Assembly: GCA_020632575.1 (NCBI GenBank)
Contig: JACKFH010000007.1
Span: 171,762-235,761 of the forward strand
Source: Candidatus Omnitrophota bacterium
Lineage (GTDB): Bacteria; Hinthialibacterota; Hinthialibacteria; OLB16
DNA: 64,000 nt
Reading direction: 5' to 3'
Shown here: piece by piece, positions 1 to 8,056 of the stretch
How positions within the stretch are numbered: position 1 is the first letter of the stretch
How the letters are laid out: each line of letters begins with the position of its first letter
Notes under the pieces: model-generated
What the model saw: only the letters and a program-made list of their open reading frames with translations
The model's database searches: none
What the model was told of the DNA's origin: nothing
Translations under genes and position numbers: made by a program

Positions 1-480
1 ACAAGTCGGAAAGTCCTGGAGGTCATAGGCCAATCGCGAGACCCACAATAAGGAGTTCACATCCCCGAGTCTTTCCCAGAGAACACGGAACGAAACCAAG
101 GCTTCGCGCTGCCGCGATTTCACTTCGCGTGAACTGTCAGTTGCGAGTTGAAGCGCCCTAGCAAAAGCCTCCTCCGAAGAAGACCCTTGAATCGCCGATT
201 GACTCCATTCATGTTCAAGATCTCGAATGCGGCCGATCGCAGATAGGTTCTCCGGATCGGACTCCAGAAGCATTTTGAGGTGTGCGATTGCGGCTGAATT
301 GTTTCCTTGCAGAGAATAGATCCACGCGAGGTGCCCGCGCGCGTCGTGGAAGTTGGGATGAGCGCGAAGGAGGTTCTCGAGGCATCGAATCGCCCGCCAA
401 CGCTCTCCCAGCAGGTCGAGTTTCAGGCCCTCGCGGAGTTGAGAAAAAAGAGAAGCGTCGTGGGTTCCCTGTTGACACAT
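1..480 (-). CDS. TPR-repeat protein, C-terminus cut by window edge
   Basis: An open frame of 160 codons runs from an ATG at 478-480 (minus strand) to position 1 without a stop, so the C-terminus lies outside the window. An in-frame TGA at 493-495 bounds the start; AAAGGA about 15 nt upstream is only a weak ribosome binding site. There is no signal peptide or membrane segment. The helical pattern fits tetratricopeptide repeats: 'HPNFHDARGHLAWIYSLQG' followed by 'AIAHLKMLLESDPENL' has the usual A/L/Y spacing with a closing proline. TPRs are protein-interaction scaffolds, so no specific function follows. It is divergent from the oxidoreductase gene at 610. Confidence is high that it is coding, moderate for the repeat class. 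Confidence 0.72.
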   Translation of the reverse strand, partial: MCQQGTHDASLFSQLREGLKLDLLGERWRAIRCLENLLRAHPNFHDARGHLAWIYSLQGNNSAAIAHLKMLLESDPENLSAIGRIRDLEHEWSQSAIQGSSSEEAFARALQLATDSSREVKSRQREALVSFRVLWERLGDVNSLLWVSRLAYDLQDFPTC

Positions 481-609
481 GAGGGCCGAGACTCAATCCT
501 TTAGGTTCATTGGTATGGATGCGATCGGTTCTTTTACAGCGTCGAGACACCGACCCTCGAACGGCGCGAACGGACCGACGATGCGAACCTTATTCCCTAG
601 GAGGCAATT

Positions 610-1788
610 ATGTCAAACAGACCCTTGAATGTTGGACTCATTGGCGGCGGCGGCGGCGCCTTCATTGTCCAACCCCACCAGAAAGCGATTCACTTCGATG
701 GCACCCGTCGTGTCATGGCCGCGGCGCTTCATCCCGACCCAAAGATCGCCCTTAAAGAAGCCCGAAACTGGGCGTACCCGATCAAGGGCTACAAGAGTTA
801 CGATGAAATGATCGCGGCTCAAGCAGATCTCCCCGAGGGAGAGCGGATTGACTACGCCTTGATCGTGACACCAAACTTCGTTCACTTCGATCCAGCCATC
901 AAATGCATCAAGGCCGGGATTCCTGTCTTCTGTGAAAAACCTTTGTCCCTCAATTTGAAAGAGGCCAAGCAGTTGGTTGACGCGGTGAAAAAATACAAGG
1001 TTCCTTTCGGCGTCGCGCACACCTATCTCGGCCATTGGACGAGCCGCCTCGCCCGTCACATCATCACCAGCGGTCTCTTGGGGGCTGTCCGGTGGGTGGA
1101 CGCCTACTACCTCCAAGGATGGCTCGCCGGTTTGACCGAAAAGCAGGGAGTCATGCAGGCCGAATGGCGGGTCGACCCGAAACGAGCCGGAATCAGTTGC
1201 TGCGGTGGCGATATCGGCACTCATGCGCTGATGCAATTACGATATGTAACCGGCCTCGATGTGGTGGCCACCCGCGGCTTCCTAGAAACCTTTGTCAAGG
1301 GCAGGGTTCTCGACGACCACTTCACGACCTACAACGAGCTTAGCAACGGAGGAAAGGCGATTGTCCGCGCCAGTCAGATTGCCACCGGACATAAAAACGA
1401 TCTCGGTATTGAGGTCAACGGTGAAAAGGGAACCCTTGTTTGGAGACAAGAGGAAAGCGATAAATTGACCATCCTTCTGCCGGGCCAACCCGATCGAATT
1501 TACTGGCGGGGAGAAGTGAAAGAGAACGATGGGTTCTTGAAGAAACTGCCAAAAGGGCTTCTCGATGAGATCACGATCCCCTCGGGACATGTCGAAGCTT
1601 TCCATGACGCCTTTGCCCGGTTGCACCGATTCTTCGAAGAGGATGTTCGAGCCTATCTCAAGGGCAAGAAATGGACAGACGACGGGAGCCGTTACGCCAA
1701 CGTCGAGGACGGCCGCATTGGCATGGCCTTCATCGAAGCGGCTGTTAAGAGCAGCAAAGCGGGCGGCCGATTGGTCAACTGGAAGTGA
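610..1788 (+). CDS. Gfo/Idh/MocA family NAD(P)-dependent oxidoreductase
   Basis: 392 aa cytosolic enzyme. The N-terminus has a beta-strand plus glycine-rich dinucleotide loop (VGLIGGGGGAF, residues 8-18), and EKP at residues 109-111 is the family's nicotinamide/sugar-contacting motif. The C-terminal half (from about residue 140) is the alpha/beta substrate domain and contains GGDIGTHALMQL, where the D and H are the usual catalytic pair region. These enzymes oxidise or reduce sugars, inositols and related polyols; the substrate cannot be read from sequence. The start is fixed by a strong AGGAGG six bases before the ATG. It appears monocistronic, followed by an intrinsic terminator. A second, distantly related family member lies at 53188. 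Confidence 0.9.
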   Translation: MSNRPLNVGLIGGGGGAFIVQPHQKAIHFDGTRRVMAAALHPDPKIALKEARNWAYPIKGYKSYDEMIAAQADLPEGERIDYALIVTPNFVHFDPAIKCIKAGIPVFCEKPLSLNLKEAKQLVDAVKKYKVPFGVAHTYLGHWTSRLARHIITSGLLGAVRWVDAYYLQGWLAGLTEKQGVMQAEWRVDPKRAGISCCGGDIGTHALMQLRYVTGLDVVATRGFLETFVKGRVLDDHFTTYNELSNGGKAIVRASQIATGHKNDLGIEVNGEKGTLVWRQEESDKLTILLPGQPDRIYWRGEVKENDGFLKKLPKGLLDEITIPSGHVEAFHDAFARLHRFFEEDVRAYLKGKKWTDDGSRYANVEDGRIGMAFIEAAVKSSKAGGRLVNWK

Positions 1789-1816
1789 TCGTAGTCGATT
1801 CGACCTGTCTTTTAAG

Positions 1817-1850
1817 GAAAGCGTCCCGGAGAAACCGGGGCGCTTTTTTT
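1817..1850 (+). terminator. Rho-independent terminator after the oxidoreductase gene
   Basis: AAGCGTCCCGG and CCGGGGCGCTT form an 11-bp stem (one G-T pair) with an AGAAA loop, followed directly by seven T residues. It lies 30 nt past the oxidoreductase stop and between converging genes. The minus-strand side lacks an equally good T-run, so it mainly serves the plus strand. Confidence 0.85.
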
Positions 1851-1872
1851 ATGATTATGGTTTTGGCAGCAA

Positions 1873-2610
1873 TCAAAAACCGGTGGATATTTCATCCTGA
1901 CGGTTTTCGCCTCGATAGAAGGGGTGTCGGAGTCCCTCCTCTTTTTGTTCAGTCATCTCTTGAGCCAGGGTGGAATCGACCCGGCTGCGCAGGGTTTGAG
2001 TGGGACCAAACCAGTTGGCGAGGTTTTCGCCGAGGGGCTCCGCCTCGGGACTGAGCTGGGTCGCGGGGATAATGTTTCGCGAATCGATTGAATTCTCGTA
2101 ACAGAGCCAGGCGCAAAGTTGAATCATGGCCATCTGTTGGGGCTCGGGCATGAAGTTGGTCGGTTGATTGTAATCGCCCATGATTCCAACCAGGAAAGAA
2201 TCCCGGACAAGCTGGCCCTCCAGGTAACCGCAACGCGACTCGCTTTGGCCATGGAAGATATCGCCGCTGGGCGAAATGTAAAAATGATAAGGCAGATAGG
2301 AACTCCCCCGGGATTTCTCCCGACGCACGACATTGTTCAGGTAGGTCTTTGGGTCGGACGAGCCATTGAAATCCGGTAACGCGGCGATCGCGATCTTGTT
2401 TGCGACCAGGTCATAGAGTCGCCCGGAGGGGAGGGTCCCGAGAAACCGATTGGTCTCCACGACTTTCGGCCGGGAGAGCGGCGGAAGTTTGGGCTCCGCA
2501 TAGGTCAATTCGGTAGCGTCATCCTCTCTAAGCGCGGAGCATCCGATCAGGACGGTTAGGATCGACAAGGCGACCCCAATGCCAAACACGGTATTTCTGT
2601 TGGTGTTCAT
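1873..2610 (-). CDS. Lipoprotein with amidase/PGRP-like fold, catalytic residues incomplete
   Basis: 245 aa. The N-terminus is a lipoprotein signal (hydrophobic stretch ending LTVLIGC, acylated Cys at about 24). The middle contains 'LPYHFYISPSGDIFHGQ' (His109) and 'FLVGIMGDYNQP', the core strands of type 2 N-acetylmuramoyl-L-alanine amidases and peptidoglycan recognition proteins. The later motif that normally supplies the second zinc histidine (GHRD-like) reads 'NIIPATQLSPEA' here, with no His. It may therefore bind rather than cut peptidoglycan, or be a divergent enzyme. AGAGGA lies 5 nt before the ATG. It starts 12 nt after the histidine kinase gene on the same strand, so the two are probably cotranscribed, which suggests envelope sensing (inference). 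Confidence 0.68.
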   Translation of the reverse strand: MNTNRNTVFGIGVALSILTVLIGCSALREDDATELTYAEPKLPPLSRPKVVETNRFLGTLPSGRLYDLVANKIAIAALPDFNGSSDPKTYLNNVVRREKSRGSSYLPYHFYISPSGDIFHGQSESRCGYLEGQLVRDSFLVGIMGDYNQPTNFMPEPQQMAMIQLCAWLCYENSIDSRNIIPATQLSPEAEPLGENLANWFGPTQTLRSRVDSTLAQEMTEQKEEGLRHPFYRGENRQDEISTGF

Positions 2611-2622
2611 GTGTGTCCTCTC

Positions 2623-4890
2623 TTATCCGACCGGTTCTCTTTCACGCACAGGCAAAGTCATTCGAAAAGTCGTCCCAACGCCCGGTTTGGAATCCCGGAC
2701 CTCGATTCTCCCCCCATGAGATTCCAGGATTCGGTGGCAGATGGATAGCCCCAACCCGGTTCCCTCCGCCTTGGAAGTGAAAAAGGGATCGAAAACTCGA
2801 CGACGGGTTTCATCGTCCATCCCGGCGCCGTTGTCCATGACCTCGATCCAAACCGAGCCATCCCCCTTTTCGGCGCCGCTCCTGACCACGACTTTGCCGG
2901 CCCCGTCCATCGCTTCGATTCCGTTCCGTATTAGGTTGAGCAACACCTGTTCGAGCTGGTCGGAGTCCGCCTCGACCTCGGGAATCGTTGGATCGAAGTC
3001 TCGCTCGATGATGACATCCTCGGGGTTGCTGACCTCGATTCGATCGATCGTCCGATTGAGGGTTTCGTTCAGATCGAGAGGCGCCCTATCCGGCTCGGAG
3101 GGTCTCGCGAAGGTGAGAAATTCGGTGACGACCCGAGAAAGTCGATCGGCCTCCTCGATGATATCGTTGCAGAGACCATTCTCGCCGGGTTGACCCTGAA
3201 AGTTTTGTTGAAGGATTTCGGCGCAGGCCTTGATGATGCTAAGGGGATTTCTCACCTCGTGCGCCACTCCCGCGGTGAGCTGCCCGAGCGCCGCGAGTCG
3301 TTCTTGCCGACTGACAGTCGCCTCCAGATTTTTGATCACCGAGAGGTCAGTCAGAACCGCGACCGCCCCGATAATCGTTCCTCCCTCTTTCAGCGGTGTG
3401 ACCGACACTGCGACCGGCACCACTTCCTTCGAAGGGGATTCGACATTCATTTCCTCGGAAAGGGTGGTCTCGCCGATATCCAGAGCCGTCCTGAGACGCT
3501 CGGCCAAGGTTTCGGAAAGCGAATCGTCGATTTGGTTTCCCTCCTCGAGACCGAGCAGGCTCTGGGCCGCCCGATTCGGACTGCGGACCTCTCCGGAGGG
3601 GTCCACCGAGAAGATGGCGCTGTCAACCGAGGCAAGCACATTTTCCGTGTAATTCTGCAGAATCTGAAGCGACTTGAATTGCTCGTCGAGCTCCTCCTTC
3701 TGCGATTCGATCGTCTTGGCCCGTTCGCGCAATTGTTTGAGGTTGGTTTGCAGCCTCTGCCGCATCTCGTTAAAAGTTCCGGCGAGGATGCCGATCTCGT
3801 CCCGGCTCTTCACCACCACAGGTTCGTCGAGCCTTCCATCGGCGAATGCGGTGACGCTCGAAGTGAGGGTTTTGATGGGTCGGGTGATCCCCTTCGCGAA
3901 AAAGTAAGAACAGATCAAAGCGAAGAGCGCCGCCACACCAATCGCGATATACCCCTCGCCACTGGCGAGTTCGGTCCATGCGAAAACACCCTCCGGCGGC
4001 CTGTAGGTGATGAAGAAGAGACCAAGCAATCTCCCTTCCTCGAAGGGCGCCTTATCAATGTCCAAAACCGGGATGAATTGATAAACCGTATCGCTCCCCT
4101 CGACCCTCTCTTGCCAATAAGGATTCTCTTTTTCGACCAACGCTTTTTTGTAGAGCGCCGGATTGGTTTCGTGAATAAGCGGGGCCGGGAAGAAATCGAT
4201 CTCCTCAGGATTGGCGATTCTCATCGAGATTGCGGAGAACTCGCTGGATAACGAAGAGGGGGTAACCGACAATGGATCGACTTTTCGACTGCCTCCCACA
4301 GCGAGGACGCCATTGAACTCATTGTCGGGTGACGAAAGCGAGGCCATGATCGGAAGAAAATACTCGGAACTTCCCTCCCCGATGATCTTGTGGAAAAGGT
4401 GTATCTTCTCGGAAATCGGCGGAACTTCGTAAGGAATGATTCGAACGAATTCGTACCGGTCCTCGAGAAACTGAAACCAGGAACGGACACCCTCGATTTG
4501 TTCAGGACCGTTTTTCCTCGACAGTAGACTGAGAAACGCTTTCGGGTCCATCGGAAGATCCGGGATTTCCAGTCCATCCAGATCGAACCCACTGGATTGC
4601 ACGATCTGATCGGCGATCCCCCTGAGAGATTCCGGCTGCGGGCTGGCCAACAATTCCGCCACATAGCGGTTACGGAGTTGTTGAGCGTTGGGTCCCTTGG
4701 CCGCTTCGAACTCTTCCGTCCACGATCTTAGAATCAATCGCGGCAAAAGTTGGAAGGCAAGGAGAAACCCCACCAATCCGACCAACACGAAAGCCAGTGT
4801 GAGTTTGGCTTGGAGCCGAAGGCCGTTGGAGGAAAGGTTGGTTTCACCTTGATCGTGCATCGTTTGGTTGTTCCCGTGAGGTCGGTCCAT
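2623..4890 (-). CDS. Membrane sensor histidine kinase (HAMP-PAS-HisKA-HATPase)
   Basis: 755 aa. One membrane segment at about 30-50, a large extracytoplasmic sensor region (about 51-311), a second membrane segment at 312-333, HAMP (334-386), a coiled coil, a PAS domain (about 410-520), HisKA with phospho-acceptor His544 in AHEVRNPL, then HATPase with N box LLNLIRNGIEAM, G1 DNGAGMD and G2 GTGLGLSI. All catalytic motifs are intact. It resembles NtrB/AtoS-type kinases that signal to sigma54 regulators, but no response regulator is adjacent. AGGA stands 4 nt before the chosen ATG; a second ATG ten codons in is possible. It is the first gene of a likely two-gene unit with the downstream lipoprotein, and divergent from cstA. 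Confidence 0.92.
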   Translation of the reverse strand: MDRPHGNNQTMHDQGETNLSSNGLRLQAKLTLAFVLVGLVGFLLAFQLLPRLILRSWTEEFEAAKGPNAQQLRNRYVAELLASPQPESLRGIADQIVQSSGFDLDGLEIPDLPMDPKAFLSLLSRKNGPEQIEGVRSWFQFLEDRYEFVRIIPYEVPPISEKIHLFHKIIGEGSSEYFLPIMASLSSPDNEFNGVLAVGGSRKVDPLSVTPSSLSSEFSAISMRIANPEEIDFFPAPLIHETNPALYKKALVEKENPYWQERVEGSDTVYQFIPVLDIDKAPFEEGRLLGLFFITYRPPEGVFAWTELASGEGYIAIGVAALFALICSYFFAKGITRPIKTLTSSVTAFADGRLDEPVVVKSRDEIGILAGTFNEMRQRLQTNLKQLRERAKTIESQKEELDEQFKSLQILQNYTENVLASVDSAIFSVDPSGEVRSPNRAAQSLLGLEEGNQIDDSLSETLAERLRTALDIGETTLSEEMNVESPSKEVVPVAVSVTPLKEGGTIIGAVAVLTDLSVIKNLEATVSRQERLAALGQLTAGVAHEVRNPLSIIKACAEILQQNFQGQPGENGLCNDIIEEADRLSRVVTEFLTFARPSEPDRAPLDLNETLNRTIDRIEVSNPEDVIIERDFDPTIPEVEADSDQLEQVLLNLIRNGIEAMDGAGKVVVRSGAEKGDGSVWIEVMDNGAGMDDETRRRVFDPFFTSKAEGTGLGLSICHRILESHGGRIEVRDSKPGVGTTFRMTLPVREREPVG

Positions 4891-5162
4891 GCAATCCTAA
4901 CGAATTTTACCACCACAAATTGACTTTCGCGGCGGCTCCTGAATAACCGCCCCATAATATCTGAGAATCATTCTAATTGAAATAGCAGAAAGCATTTATT
5001 TTCAAATAGTTAAGTCATCCAGATTATGCCTCCACTCCGGTTGAAATCCGGTCCGGATTCGTCCCGCGCGACTTGTTCCTCCGTGTAAACGCTTTGGCTG
5101 TCGAAGTTTTTGAGGGGCGATGATAGGATAATGTTCAGAGTTTTCGGGAGGATGTGGAGTCG

Positions 5163-6902
5163 ATGGCGGTTTCGATCGCGGTTTTTTCGATTGTGGCCTT
5201 TCTTTTGGCCTATCGTTTCTACGGGACCTTTATACAAGACCAAGTGCTTGGGATCGACCCCAATCGGGTGACCCCCTCGCATGAGTTGGAGGACGGGGTC
5301 GACTTTGTTCCGACCAATAAATTCGTCCTTTTCGGGCACCATTTCGCCTCGATCGCGGGTCTGGGGCCGATTCTTGGGCCAGCCATCGCGATGGCCTGGG
5401 GGTGGCTCCCCGCGCTTATTTGGATTGTGTTCGGATCGATCTTCATGGGGGCGGTGCATGACTTTTGCGCCCTGGAACTTTCGCTTCGCTACAAAGGACG
5501 GTCGATCGGCGAGATCACCGCGAGGGTGATCGGCGACCGAGCCCGGCTCCTATTCCTGCTGATCATCTTTTTCCTGCTCGCTCTCGCGATGGGGGTTTTC
5601 GCTCTGACGATCGGAACGCTTTTTTCCTCTTTTCTCGATCCGGCCAAACAGTATCCGGGGTATCCCGGCGCGGTCCTGCCGACTTTCGGGTTGATGCTGA
5701 TCGCTTGCGCCATCGGGTTCCTGGTTTACAAAAAGAATGTCCCTCTCGGGATTGCTACGGTGATTGGCTTGGTTCTCCTCTTTGCGATCACTCTCGGTGG
5801 GATGGAGTATCCCATCCTGTTTGTCGAGAACCTCGCCGCCAAGATGCAATGGCACGCCGGGACCACCTGGGTGATAATCCTCCTGGCCTATGCTTTCATC
5901 GCGTCGGTCCTCCCGGTTTGGTTGCTCCTCCAGCCGCGCGACTTCCTGAACTCGTTTCTGCTTTACGCTTCCATGGGAATGATCTACCTCGGCCTCTTTT
6001 GGAACCCACCGGAAATGGCGGCGCCCGCCCTTCACCACGACTACGTGAAATTCGGACAGATGTTCCCCCTCCTGTTTATCACCATCGCGTGCGGAGCGGT
6101 CTCCGGTTTTCACAACCTAGTCTCATCAGGCACCACAGCTCGTCAGATCGATCGAAGCACCGACTCAAAGTTTGTGGGCTATGGCGGCATGCTTACGGAG
6201 GGAGCTCTCGCGGTGGTGGTCATTCTCGCCTGTGGCGCCGGTCTGGGGAGCCGTGAGGAGTGGCTTGCCATTTATGTCCCCGAGGGCTTGAACGGATTGG
6301 GGCCGAGGCTGTCGGCAGTTATCACCGGCGCAGGGAGTTTCGTGGCCAGCCTCGGCATCCCCGAACAATTTGCCCAACAGTTCCTGGCCGTCACCATCGT
6401 TGCGTTTGCGATGACCACTTTGGATTCGGCCACTCGCCTGCTTCGGTACAATGTCGAGGAAATCGGGAAATGCTTCCGTCTGAGTTTCTTGGAGAACCGG
6501 TATGTCGCGACCACTGTCGCGGTAATCGCCATTGGATTTTTTGCTCTATGGAAGATCGACGGTCGACCAGCCGGCATTCTCCTTTGGATGCTCTTTGGAA
6601 CCACCAACCAATTATTGGCTTGCCTCGGTCTGTTGGTGGTGACTGTCTATCTGCACAAGATGAGGCGTCCGACTGTCTACACCTTGGTCCCGATGGTGTT
6701 CATGTTCACAGTGACCTTCGCCGCGATCATCCTTCAGATGAAAGAGTTCCTGGCCTCGGACCCGGTGCCGATGGCTCCCCTTGTTGTCTCCGGAGTGGTC
6801 TTCTTCATGGCGATTTGGCTCACTGTGGAGGGCATCTTATCCACCCGGAAACCGCTGATTCACGAAGAGGATGAAGCAGTGGCGGTGGGGGTGGCGTCTT
6901 AG
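5163..6902 (+). CDS. cstA: Carbon starvation protein CstA, peptide/pyruvate transporter
   Basis: 579 aa polytopic inner-membrane protein with about 14-16 hydrophobic segments. The N-terminal CstA signature is clear: 'VPTNKFVLFGHHFASIAG' and 'GPILGPAIAMAWGWLP', followed by 'GAVHDFCALELSLRYKG'. The C-terminal five-helix CstA domain contains 'TLDSATRLLRYNVEE'. Members import peptides or pyruvate during carbon limitation. Length matches the shorter CstA forms. I chose ATG 5163 because GGGAGG (5146-5151) is 11 nt away, whereas the in-frame GTG at 5154 is only 2 nt from it. No cognate LytTR two-component pair is adjacent; the divergent kinase at 2623-4890 is of another type. Confidence 0.93.
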   Translation: MAVSIAVFSIVAFLLAYRFYGTFIQDQVLGIDPNRVTPSHELEDGVDFVPTNKFVLFGHHFASIAGLGPILGPAIAMAWGWLPALIWIVFGSIFMGAVHDFCALELSLRYKGRSIGEITARVIGDRARLLFLLIIFFLLALAMGVFALTIGTLFSSFLDPAKQYPGYPGAVLPTFGLMLIACAIGFLVYKKNVPLGIATVIGLVLLFAITLGGMEYPILFVENLAAKMQWHAGTTWVIILLAYAFIASVLPVWLLLQPRDFLNSFLLYASMGMIYLGLFWNPPEMAAPALHHDYVKFGQMFPLLFITIACGAVSGFHNLVSSGTTARQIDRSTDSKFVGYGGMLTEGALAVVVILACGAGLGSREEWLAIYVPEGLNGLGPRLSAVITGAGSFVASLGIPEQFAQQFLAVTIVAFAMTTLDSATRLLRYNVEEIGKCFRLSFLENRYVATTVAVIAIGFFALWKIDGRPAGILLWMLFGTTNQLLACLGLLVVTVYLHKMRRPTVYTLVPMVFMFTVTFAAIILQMKEFLASDPVPMAPLVVSGVVFFMAIWLTVEGILSTRKPLIHEEDEAVAVGVAS

Positions 6903-7035
6903 CGGGATCGCGGGTCGCGCCAGGGTAAATCCCACCCGGTGCTTGGGCGTTCGGCACAATTTCAAGGACAGGAATTTCATCCGATACGTGTCTCCTCACG
7001 ATTCGGAGTTCTATTAATTTTGGAGGTTCGTTCTC

Positions 7036-7911
7036 ATGCGTCTTTCTTGTCTCGCCATCATTTGCCTTCTAGCGTTCGCCACACAACACTCACAAGCCGA
7101 GGAGAAAGCCTTTCCCCTCTGGTCAGATGGCGCCCCCGGCGCGATTGGAACGAGTGAAACCGATATTCCGACCTTAACCCCTTATCTCCCCGATCCTTCA
7201 ATCGCGACCGGCGCGGCCATCATTGTCTGCCCGGGCGGCGGCTACGCCCATCTGGCCGACCATGAGGGCAAGCCAGTCGCCGAATGGTTGAACACGATCG
7301 GGATCGCGGGCTTCGTGCTCCGTTATCGTCACGCTCCCGACTACCACCACCCCATCCCGCTGATGGACGCGCAGCGAGCCATTCGCACTGTGCGAGCTAG
7401 AGCGGAGGAATGGAAACTCGATCCCCACCGGATCGGAATCATGGGCTTTTCGGCGGGCGGTCATCTCACCGCGAGCGCCGGCACTCATTACGATTCGGGC
7501 GACCCCGACGCCAAGGATCCCATTGAAAGAGTCAGCTGCCGTCCGGATGTCATGGCCCCAATCTATGGTGTGATCAGCATGGGCGAGTACACCCACCAGG
7601 GTTCCAAAAAGAACCTCCTCGGTGAGAACCCCGACCCGGAGTTGGTCGAACTCATGTCCAACGAGAAACAAGTCACGCCCGACACGCCTCCAACTTTTCT
7701 CATGCACACAGTTGAGGATCAGGCGGTTCATAGCAACAACAGTCTTCTCTTCGCACTCGCTCTAAGGGAAGCGGGTGTCGACCACGAGCTCCATCTTTAC
7801 CAAAAAGGTCGCCATGGGGTCGGATTGGCCCAGGACGATCCCATTCTCTCCTCCTGGCCGGATCGGTTCGCGGATTGGCTTCGTGTTCAGGGTTTTGCGG
7901 CCGAAAAATAG
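7036..7911 (+). CDS. Secreted alpha/beta-hydrolase, acetyl-xylan-esterase/BD-FAE-like
   Basis: 291 aa with a Sec signal peptide (about 1-21, cleavage near QAEE). The fold is alpha/beta hydrolase: oxyanion loop 'CPGGGYAHLADHEG', nucleophile elbow GFSAGGH (Ser about 139), acid residue in 'MHTVEDQAV' and His in 'KGRHGVGL'. This arrangement matches the endo-xylanase-associated acetyl esterase group (Aes/BD-FAE-like), which deacetylates plant polysaccharides or oligosaccharides in the periplasm. Substrate is inferred from family only. GGAGG lies upstream of the ATG. A hairpin follows the stop, and a separate promoter drives the next gene, so it is probably its own unit. Confidence 0.83.
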   Translation: MRLSCLAIICLLAFATQHSQAEEKAFPLWSDGAPGAIGTSETDIPTLTPYLPDPSIATGAAIIVCPGGGYAHLADHEGKPVAEWLNTIGIAGFVLRYRHAPDYHHPIPLMDAQRAIRTVRARAEEWKLDPHRIGIMGFSAGGHLTASAGTHYDSGDPDAKDPIERVSCRPDVMAPIYGVISMGEYTHQGSKKNLLGENPDPELVELMSNEKQVTPDTPPTFLMHTVEDQAVHSNNSLLFALALREAGVDHELHLYQKGRHGVGLAQDDPILSSWPDRFADWLRVQGFAAEK

Positions 7912-7914
7912 AAG

Positions 7915-7943
7915 GAAGCGCCTCTATAGGGAGGTCTTCTTTG
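7915..7943 (+). terminator. Possible intrinsic terminator after the esterase gene
   Basis: GAAG-cg-CCTC / GAGG-t-CTTC form an eight-pair stem with a small internal loop and a TATAGG loop, followed by TTTG. It begins just after the stop codon. The T-run is short, so efficiency is uncertain. Confidence 0.45.
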
Positions 7944-7949
7944 TCTAGT

Positions 7950-7978
7950 TTGCAAATCGATTATAGATGATTTATAAT
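7950..7978 (+). promoter_or_regulatory. Sigma70-like promoter of the secreted multidomain protein
   Basis: TTGCAA (7950-7955), a 17-nt spacer and a perfect TATAAT (7973-7978). It lies between the esterase terminator and the next gene, and predicts transcription from about 7985. It overlaps the ATG at 7967, which supports the later start at 8057 for that gene. Confidence 0.6.
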
Positions 7979-8056
7979 AGATTTGCTCTGAGCCCTACAT
8001 CGGCTCACAAAGAGGCCGTCCCACACACTCTTGGAGCGAGAGGATTGGTTTCCTTC

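Noticed and set aside
7967..8056. Upstream ATG 7967 as start of the large secreted protein
   Set aside because: It overlaps the TATAAT box, and the signal peptide begins at 8057.
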